64,000 bases of DNA from Dillenia suffruticosa (Eukaryota; Streptophyta; Magnoliopsida; Dilleniales; Dilleniaceae). Each line of letters opens with the position of its first letter. Within the stretch, counting starts at the first letter, position 1. The stretch spans positions 17,340,500-17,404,499 of the forward strand of contig JAVTVX010000013.1 of the NCBI GenBank assembly GCA_033439265.1, in the 5' to 3' direction. The notes below the pieces were generated by a model. That model saw only the letters and a list, made by a program, of their open reading frames with translations, did not search any database and had not been told where the DNA came from. The translations under genes were made by a program, and so were the position numbers. Below are positions 55,237 to 64,000 of the stretch, piece after piece.

Positions 55237-55316
<80 letters not shown>
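55231..55316. repeat. (CT)n microsatellite, about 40 units
   Basis: An 80-base-plus CT tract with small CCCT interruptions at its start, followed by more C/T-rich sequence to about 55,437. Confidence 0.97.
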
Positions 55317-55317
<1 letters not shown>

Positions 55318-55485
55318 ACGTCTTGCCTTTCAACCAATTTTCTGCTTTTCACACGCAATCGCTGCTAAGGCATCGTACCGCTTCCCCCTTTTCATACTCC
55401 CTCTCCCCCTCTCCCCCTCTCCCCCTATCTCTCTCTAACTTTATTCACGCTCTCTCTCTAGAATTTTGTCAAATTGGGCACCCCA

Positions 55486-55570
55486 CCAATTTTGCTACAT
55501 TAATTAGATTAATGTAAGACCATTTACCGCCAATTTTCCTACATTAATTAGATTAATGTAGGACCATTTA
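55486..55570. repeat. Tandem 41-bp repeats, each with a palindrome
   Basis: Two copies (55486-55526 and 55530-55570) differ at two positions. Each contains tacattaat-tag-attaatgta. In copy 2 the arms extend to a perfect 11 bp (cctacattaat/attaatgtagg). Confidence 0.93.
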
Positions 55571-57418
55571 AAGCCCTACAAGTACATTGCCAACTTGAGA
55601 TAATTGTTAGGAATTTGATAAACTCACTGGGGTGATCTTTAGCCACCTCCACCCAAATCTCAGTGTGCCATAACTCTATTCAACAATCAACAACCAACAA
55701 CCATCCATCAAAAATTTAAAGTTTAGATTCCATTTAGTATGTTTGAGTTTATTTTATGCTTTCTTTTCTTAATTAAATTGTCTTTATCACAACAATATAT
55801 TAATCTTATAAAGCTATATTATATATTTATATTAGACTTCCAATAAATGGGGTTTGGTGTAAATGTACATAACTATATTATTATAAGAAAACAAATCATA
55901 TATTAATTTTTTTTATTTCTAATTTAATTGTGTGGTATCAACACTTGAGAAAAATAAAAGAAATTATACTGTTCTATTTTTCTAAAGTAAATAATTTTAA
56001 AATTATAATTTATTAGAGCGTGTCACTTTGGGTAATGGGCCCATTTCTGTCCTTAATTAGTTGAATCATCAACTCTGAAATGAATTAAAATAATTAGTGC
56101 TACGTAAATTAAAAAAAAAAAAAAAAAAAAAAGAGTCGCAGAAAGAAAAAAGTCGGAGCAAAAAATTAATGAACTTTTTGGGATTCTTAAACTTTTATAG
56201 GCTTCGCTACTTTTTCTTTTTGAGGAAGTCTTCAAACACGAAATGCTGCATCATCAAATTCCCCTTTTGATAACGCACGCTCTCCTCTCCTCTCCTTTCA
56301 CTTGCCTTTTACGCGTTTTTCGAGTTCTTTCGTCCGCCACCCCCTTTTCACCGTCCTTTTTTCCTTTCCACCGTATTGCTTTCCATGGTTACAAAAGAAA
56401 GACCAAAGGATAATGGATTATTTTTCAAATATTAATTATAAATTTAAAAATAAAGATATTTTTATTTTAAAGTTATTTCTAATTAAAAAAGTTAACCGAC
56501 CATATTAATATTATTATCAAATCATTATAAATTAAGAAAATTTAATCATCCGGCTTTACTTATATATAATATTGATATGACTAATTTAACTCTTTTAACC
56601 AAAGAGGAAAATCATATTTTATCTTCTGTATAGGTTGTAAAATTTAATATAATATTATTGTAAACAATTGATAATTAAGTTTATTATTATTTTTATTGTA
56701 AAATAAATTTAAAATTCTTGTATATATAATTAAGTTTTAAATTTAAGATTGTAATCTCACTCATCATTTCGTATTTTATGTAACAAAATTTAAAAATTTT
56801 ATTTTAAGGTTTTATTTGTGCATATTTTGTTTGGTGGAATTTGTTGGTCATTTGAATTTAAAGAAACTTTTGCTACTCCTTTTTATGATTGTATTGTAGA
56901 GTAATGATTTTCACAATTATGATTGTATCGGTTAATCATTTGAATTTTAATGAATAGTAAAATCTTAAATAATAAGGAGCAACTAAAATTATGTTTAAAC
57001 ACCAACGATCGAGAGCTCAATAGGCACTGTGCCTTTTTTATTAGAGATCTGAAATTTGGATTTTTTTTTTTTATATCTATATACAAAAAAATTATGCTTA
57101 AAATCTTTCTTATTGATAATATAATTTTGTAAGGATATTGTAAAATCTATTTATTGTTGAACAAGCATAAGTAATTTTTCACTCAAACAAGAGAATGACA
57201 CTTAAAATTAAGACATCCGCTTGCTAAAATTTGACTTCAAAATTTCAATCAATTTTTCTTGTGATGTAAAATTTAATTTCACTGGTTAATGATAAAATTA
57301 CCAAAGGCCCTACACAAGAATAAAGATAAACCACGGAAACATTTATTCCTCAACTTTTAGATTTGTCGCGGTCTGGTTTGTCGTTTATGAAGGCATAATT
57401 CAATTTATCGGCGAGGAA

Positions 57419-57438
57419 GGCCGGCCGGCGGGCCGGCC
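57419..57438. repeat. GC-only patch: two GGCCGGCC octamers around GGCG
   Basis: Two 8-bp palindromes (57419-57426 and 57431-57438) separated by four bases, together a 20-bp sequence of only G and C inside AT-rich DNA. Confidence 0.95.
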
Positions 57439-59203
57439 GATATGAGAAGTTTGAAAAATATCGTGTCGAATCTATCAGATCAGATGAACTGACGCGTGAA
57501 ACTTAGTCCTTTCCCTTTTCAGCGAGCGGAGAGAGAGAGAAGGGAGAGAAAATCAGCTTTCTACATTTATTACCGTTCACGTATCTTTGCTGTTCTGTCC
57601 GGTCCTTTTCTTCATGTCACAATTACTTAAATACCCCTATCTTTCCGATCAACTCGAATCTTAAAATCAAAGGAACCAATTTTTATTTTATTTTATTTTC
57701 CTCGATTTGAAAAGGTGAGAAGAGATCCGCCAACAGCCGGAGGAAAAGGAATCTCTTTTCTTAATAAAAAAAATTAATTATATCTATAATTTATGAAGCA
57801 CAAATACACAAAATAAGATACAATTGGTGCAATCTGTGGTTCCAAACATATTTTACACCGAAAGGGCAATCTTAATATCATTCTTTTGCGGTACTAGTAG
57901 TAGTACCTTCCCATGCAGTGCATTGGCTTCAAGCCGTGAGCCTGGTTTGTCACGAAAAGGTTATTTCTTCCCTATAGCACTTCATTGGATTTTTATCACC
58001 TGACCGTGTCCTGTCGAGCTAGGAATTTTGTCCCCCGTGAAAGCAAGACACTCGTACCTGCTTCCCCCACTTGAATTCAAATAAGTTTAAATCAGTATTT
58101 TCTTTCCATGGTAGGTGATTTCGTTATGATATTTTCGGTGAAAGCCAAACCCAATCCAATTTTATCGATCAGCTTTAACCCCGATTTGAATACCAAATCA
58201 AATAGCTCCATGATAAATGGAATTATGAAAAGAAAAAAACCAGCATTTGCTAAATGTAGTTAAGAAGGCACTTACTCAGTACATAAATAGTAAAAGTCAT
58301 TATGATGTTTGTTTTTTAAATAAGTTTATTCTTATTTATATCTAAGATATTTTTATCGTCAATCTTTTGCTACAACTGTTGGTCCTCGTGGAGAGAAGTT
58401 TGATTACAGAGAACAAAAATATATGTTCTTAAAATTTCCTTTCGGTATTAAAGGATACAAACTCTATGATTCAGAAGACAATGCAGGAGAGCTTCTTTTT
58501 CTTCCTTCGACTTGTCCAATTTTATGAAACAAAATTTCCTTTTCATCTAAAAGACATAATCTTCAATCATCTACTTTTAATCCTATTTTATCTTCTGTTC
58601 TTGAATTGTAGAACATTTTTTGTCCATTCCTAACATTATCGTTCTCTCTTCCTTCCTGTCCGAGAAGACACTCAAGTAGTGCATACAGGAGGATTAATAT
58701 GAAATCAATAAATTATAATTCAATTAATACTATCATCTTTACTTTTTAAATATTTCAAGTTCGAGTCTTTCCCCTAAAAATGGATGGTTGCAAAAGCTTG
58801 TCATCTCATGAATATAAGAACGAGGACTAATAAGCGGTTCAATAAAAAACACACATTGGCAAGCCAAAAGAAGTCATGAGATACCTTCAAGGAACAAGAC
58901 CGTCTTTGGAGTGAACAATGTAGAGACATTAACTGTAATTATACTTATGTTTTTGTTGGTGGAACTATGATCTCTTAGGCATTTCAAGTTTATGGTCAAC
59001 GTCTACCAAATTCTTAGAAATTTACTATTTTTTGATTCGAGAAAAGCATATGTTAATAGAATTTCAAAGATTTATCATTCAAAATCTATTTGGTTTCTTG
59101 TGATCAGATGCGACTTTGAAGTATTTTCACAATGAATCGTTTCCCAAGTCCTATTTTTATTTTAAAAAATAAAATTAATTAAAAAATATCACAGAAAAAA
59201 AAA

Positions 59204-59418
59204 ATCATGAATCAATAAGTAGCACAGGGTTTTTTTTTTTTAATTAACCAATGAGTGAGTGTCCAACCAGTTCTGTTTTTCATATTGCTTTCCTTCTTTC
59301 TAGGCTAAAAATCATGAATTAATAAATAGCACAGGGTTTTTTTTTTTTTTAATTAACCAATGAGTGAGTGTCCAACCAGTTCTGTTTTTCATATTACTTT
59401 CTTTCTTTCTAGGCTAAA
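59204..59418. repeat. 107-bp tandem duplication
   Basis: Copy 1 at 59204-59310 and copy 2 at 59311-59418 share atcatgaat, cacagggttttt, the taattaaccaatgagtgagt block, and ctttctaggctaaa. Differences are a few substitutions and T-run length. Confidence 0.95.
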
Positions 59419-59529
59419 GGTATTTGAATTTGACGGTGAAGTGACTCGCACCATTAAGTATCCAACTCCGGTACCCAATTTATAATAGATCATAGATATA
59501 GTTATCTATTTTGTTATTTATTTATTTAT

Positions 59530-59690
59530 TTAAATCAATCCAATATTTGATTATCGAATTAATCTGATTTGATCATTATGAATTCTATTTTAGGAACTGA
59601 CTCTTCTTATATATAATTTTTTATTTTCAAAATTTAAATTCGAGATTTTGATCGAAAGAATTTAATATTTTGTTATTAAATGTATAAAAA
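59530..59690 (+). repeat. Diverged dispersed repeat, copy 2 (partner near 2.8 kb)
   Basis: Ordered similarity to 2835-2985: attaatctgatttga, then a gactctt word, then ttcaaaattta, then gagattttg and an aatttaatatt-like word. Nothing coding is seen. Confidence 0.5.
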
Positions 59691-60802
59691 GTTAATAATC
59701 ACGTTATCTATAAAATATTACTTATCATGTTAAGTATGTTACCATTTCAATCACAAATTAGACATTGATCAATAAATGATTATTGGAGAATAATAATCCC
59801 ATTTATATAAAAAAAAATGACCCAATAAAATCTTAGTTACCAATACCATAATAGAATTATCAATACGATAACAAACTCCTTTACTAAAATTCCAATTTTT
59901 ATTTTCATAATAGAAAAAATAAATCATGAGAATATGAAATAATTTAAATTTTTATCAAGAAAATATAAAATATAAGAAGTAAAGTTTTTAAAGCATTTTT
60001 TATTCCTTTTAGCTGAAGACAGAAAAAAAAAATGTTATATAAGTTAGGGTATCTAAAAATGTTATCTGTGCGGAGTGATTTTTCTTTTGTTTTATGATTT
60101 TCTTATTTACATATATTATAAATTTTTAGGTGCGTAGGTCTTATTGCCTGTATCTTTGGAATGTCCGCGCTTTTAAGCATCATCCCATAATCATGCCCCC
60201 ACTTCAGTATTCCTTAGATCAAACTCCCAATCCCCCCGACTACCCCACTCTTTGTAAATCTCCTTTCCTGGAGAGGCTAGATCTCTTTCTATCATTCATT
60301 TCTCTCTCTCTCTCTCTCATCACCATTAACAGGTGTTGCTCTTCAGTTTGTTCCTTCACGAAGGAAAAGTTAATCCCCACTATAAGAACTGCGCCTTTTC
60401 ATATTCTCTCACTACCCAACCAATAATAGAGAGGGCTATAATTTCAGAAGAAACCCCCCTTTCTTTGGCTCCAAGTAAAGATTACATATCAACCAGTGAC
60501 CCCATCTATAAGGATCTCTCGTATCCCACATGTAATTGAAAGAAGTGGGGTAATTAATTTGACCAATAACAAGCCCTCATGTGACCACAATTTCAAAATC
60601 ACCATTGATGGATAATGATCAAGGGATGATAAAGATTGCCTCACTCCTAGTTTAATTGATGGATTATCATGAGACAAAAGGGCCCATTTTCACAACTTTC
60701 CGCTTGGTGCAAGGGATACCCAACTTTTCCTTACGCACACACACAAGAAATATGTGATAATAATGTCATAATGGTCAAAATTTAAGCAAACACAAAACCA
60801 GT

Positions 60803-60834
<32 letters not shown>

Positions 60835-61939
60835 GGAAATTTAGAAAAAAGATGAGAACCAACACCCTCAAAAAGGTTTTGGTAGCTTCTTGCCCTCAAA
60901 GCAAGTAGACTTTTAAGCTGTGTTGGCGTCCCCCTTTTGGGTTTAATAAAAAAGGCAGTGGGTTTGGCTTTTGATAAGAAATTTTTTTTTTTTTTTTGTA
61001 TTTGGAAAATTGATAAGATGAATTTTGGCAAGGGAAAGCTTCAATCAACCAAAAGAGATCCTATTGGTTTCCCACCATTCACATATAGAAGCATTGTTCC
61101 CAAAAGTGACTATAATGTGATATTAAAGTTAACTTTATTCCTTTTCCCCTGAGTAATCTAACCGCAAAATCGATTTTCTTTTTATTGGGGCCCACTACTT
61201 TATGCCCAAAAAGGTGGACCCATATTGCAATTATTCAATTTAATACATGTGTTCCCCCCGGGCAACCGATGCATGATGCATGGACCAATGTAATCCAAAG
61301 TGATATTTCTAAAAATAGCCATCCTTAAATCCCAACACGGACTTGATGGAAAAATCCTAACCACTCTATTAAGATTTTTACAAGATGTAATTTAATTTTT
61401 CTATATTTTATAAAATTGAAATATCAAATCAATGTCAAGGAGTAAATGAAAATTTCGTATCATCTTGTTGTGTCATTAGAATAGAATTTCAAATAATATT
61501 CCATTATTTCTTACAAGGTGATTTTGTTGGTCATATGTAAGAATTTTTAAATTGTGAATACAGGGTTAAGGATTTATTCCTCGGCAGTTTTCGAAATTAA
61601 TTTGATTTTGAATTTAAATGGCTTATTGAGCTCACCGCAGCATCCAAATAAGAATTAAAATGTCCAACACTTTTTCTTAATGATCACTACAAAAGAAATT
61701 AGAAATCTTGCCTCCCTTTTGGTTTTGAATGTTGTCATTTGTCTTGGAGCATCTTAATTAAAATGTATTAATGGTGCTCTAATAATTGAAATGTGAGTGG
61801 TGAACCCCATGAATGATGAACGTGGTGCCGACCCATCATAGCTCTCTTCTTGCTCATAAAGGAAGGGGCATCGGAGAAAATGGGAAAAAATTCCTCCACC
61901 AAAGCAAAAGGCATGGTTTGAAAGATGTGCAGAATTCAA

Positions 61940-61964
61940 ACCCCCCCCCCTCTCTCTCTCTCTC
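61940..61964. repeat. C run followed by (CT)n
   Basis: About 10 C bases followed by about eight CT units. Confidence 0.9.
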
Positions 61965-62689
61965 TTTTTATAGAGCTTTTTCCAATCTTTTAAGAGTTAA
62001 AGTACTAAAAACACATATTAGGTAATCCCACTAAAGAGGCCAAGAGAGAAAAGTAGCTTTATTTTTCTTCCACTTAATGGTTTTAAGAATTTTGGTTATG
62101 TTAAGCAATTCTCATCAGCCATACTTTACACACAAGCATCCCAACTTTTCTTCCCTTGGAAAGAGAATAATGAAAAGGTGAAGAAGGACTAACCCACCTT
62201 TCGATATCGTCCTATGGAAAAGGGAAGACATACCCACATAAGACACTTAAACCTTAAATTAAGGTATTCAAAGTACTTGATGAGCACAATTAAACCATAA
62301 AGTTAGGTTTTTGAAATGTGTTTATAAAAGTTGCGACAACTTTTTTCAATTTTCAGTCTCTTTGCATCAACTTTTCTTGAACCTGCTGAGGTCGAGGAAC
62401 AATGATACATCTCTTTAAGAACTAAAAAAATGATACATCTTTTTCTCAAGTTAGATCTGTATAACCCCATAAAAAAGGCTGAAAAAATAATGATAATTTC
62501 ACCGAAATTCAAAATTGTTTTCATATATTGAAATGACATTACATTTTCTTCATAGTAATTTGCTTGTGTCAAAAGATTGGCTAATTCACTTTATTGATAA
62601 ATTCATGACTAATAGTTCCTATCACCTTAGTTAAACCCTACTCTAAGATGGGTATAAATTTCTCTGCACGGAGGAAAATTTCGCTTGTA

Positions 62690-62691
<2 letters not shown>

Positions 62692-62720
<29 letters not shown>
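62692..62720. repeat. (AT)n microsatellite
   Basis: About 14 AT units. Confidence 0.95.
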
Positions 62721-64000
62721 TGCGATTAAGCATCGTCGAGGTGGCCAATTCGGGCCTCAGGCCCAAAGTAAAAGCCCAAGCCCGGCCCGTACTCGGGATT
62801 AGATTCTACACTAAAGTTGCAAAACAATTTTATGCATTCCTTTTTGAATTTTGGGCAGGAATTGTGAACATGCTTGCTTAAGCTTCAATGGTAGAACTTC
62901 TGCTAAGAAGCAAAGCTACAAACAAATTTATGGTTCATTTTTTGTCTCAAATATTTTGGCATTTTTTGTGTTTTCTATAATGCATAGAAGTACAAGTCTT
63001 CGTTGGATTTTGAGCTCCATCCATTAATGAAACTTTGGATTCTCTCTTAAAGAACCTTACTCAATGTAAAAATAAAGATGTAAAGCTTCAGAAAGGGATG
63101 AACCAAGAATGTAATTTGTGAGCATCATTGTCTAGATATTTGTACATCAACGACAATGACATCATTACTATCTATCTTTCTTAACGACTACAATTAAAAT
63201 TTTATAATATTATAGGAGAGAGACTTCAATTTGGGTGCAACCCACTACTCAACAACATCCATAAATGCATCTAGGGCTATTACTCCTTCCTTATCCTCAA
63301 CATTGAATAGATCATGCATATATAATATATGTCCCAATCAATGAGGACCACATGTTTTCCTTTATAGGAATAACAATCTTAGTTTTCGAGTTTATCACAA
63401 CACTATTATCTATTTAAATCATCTTAATTTAACAAAGTTGTAAAATCATACTTTTGTACAAAGCAATTGATTGACGGATTTGAGGGGCTTGAACCTAGAT
63501 GAATCCTGTTTATGCCTGGCCGAAAACAAGTGCTGATAAACCCTGTTGTTGGAGGTAGGACCTTAAGATTGTGTCTAACCCAAAATTAAAAAATTTTCAG
63601 ACCGACCCGATTGTTATAATCAAGTCTAAAAAAATAAATTCAAACTTGAGCAACTCAAATTTTACAATAGAGTGATGTACAAACATCTATCTAGTCTATT
63701 CAAACAAAAATGCTACTTATATGTTAACAATAATAATCATTCTGGATTTGTATATAAAAATGATTAGATCAGACTTTTTTCTACACTAATTCTAGTGAAA
63801 TATACTTATATCTCAATTTAGGGCTTTAATCCTGCTTAAACCACTTCTTCATTCTCGAAAAAGATACTTTTCACTAAAAATAAGCAAATGGTGATCTTTG
63901 TTATACTTAATTTAGTAAAATGAAAAAAGGGTTTGGTAGACCTATCTTAATGTCTTTAAAAAAAAAAAAATCAGACTACCGGTATTCGAAACCATATTCT

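Larger units (their letters stand above)
54046..64000. other. Gene-poor intergenic region (10 kb)
   Basis: No recognisable protein gene, tRNA or rRNA was found. The part up to about 55 kb is likely upstream regulatory DNA of SMAX1. It contains microsatellites, a tandem palindromic repeat (55486-55570), a GC-only palindromic patch (57419-57438), a 107-bp tandem duplication (59204-59418) and copy 2 of a dispersed repeat. A plus-strand ORF at 60130-60426 starts in a CT-rich stretch but resembles nothing I know. Confidence 0.65.

Noticed and set aside
60130-60426. Plus-strand 98-codon ORF in the distal intergenic region
   Set aside because: No recognisable domain, low-complexity SLSLSL segment from a CT repeat, no exon partners; not enough to call a gene.
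61813-62025. Possible small gene near a C/CT repeat
   Set aside because: The ORF depends on the low-complexity tract and has no homology.
1-64000. CRISPR arrays, bacterial operons, plasmid origins, rRNA genes
   Set aside because: The window is clearly plant nuclear DNA; the regular repeats seen are microsatellites or transposons, and no rRNA or convincing tRNA gene was found.

Overview
This is a window of plant nuclear DNA, most likely from a eudicot. The evidence is: genes split by GT-AG introns, a chloroplast-targeted SecY, a plant CNGC-type channel remnant, a SMAX1-type karrikin-signalling gene, a Ty1-copia element primed by tRNA-Met, plant L1-type LINEs, Au-type SINEs, and very AT-rich intergenic DNA full of GA/CT and AT microsatellites. 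The species cannot be fixed from the sequence.

Layout. (1) 1-1.03 kb: AT-rich DNA without a gene. (2) 1.03-2.59 kb, plus strand: a 5'-truncated cyclic-nucleotide-gated channel pseudogene (C-linker, CNBD, calmodulin/IQ region) that keeps its introns but has a stop codon and frameshifts. (3) 3.2-14.33 kb, minus strand: SCY2, eight exons, about 563 residues, all junctions in phase. Its introns hold a tandem duplication, a tRNA-derived SINE and a poly(A)-ended hairpin sequence. (4) 15.27-23.78 kb, minus strand: proteasome subunit beta type-7 (beta2), eight exons, 273 residues, with catalytic residues visible. Its 6.7-kb first intron is a transposon graveyard: two Au-SINEs, a retrotransposon leader/gag relic, a 5'-truncated LINE with target-site duplication, and a degenerate tandem array. 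(5) 24.35-37.39 kb: a decayed LINE on the minus strand, split by a complete 7.2-kb Ty1-copia element (29,405-36,600, minus strand). The copia element has near-identical LTRs, PBS, PPT, a 5-bp target-site duplication and one uninterrupted 1,332-codon polyprotein. (6) 37.4-49.85 kb: no gene found; three copies of one SINE family (two with clear target-site duplications) and a cluster of long (GA)n tracts. (7) 49.85-53.54 kb, minus strand: SMAX1/SMXL2-type gene, three exons, 1,065 residues. (8) 53.5-64 kb: no gene found; microsatellites, small tandem and palindromic repeats, and a second copy of a dispersed repeat also seen at 2.8 kb.

The three intact host genes act in unrelated processes: thylakoid/envelope protein translocation, protein degradation, and karrikin/KAI2-ligand signalling. 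All are on the minus strand but are far apart, with no sign of a functional cluster. The only indirect link is that SMAX1 is known to be degraded by the 26S proteasome, which is general biology and not evidence of linkage.

The points most worth a second look are: the young copia element, which has a continuous ORF but an altered protease active-site motif; its unusually GC-rich leader packed with CACGCG (CGCG-box) hexamers; the perfect 13-bp hairpin in its LTR; and the three-member SINE family at 38-46 kb. No wholly new biological system could be demonstrated.
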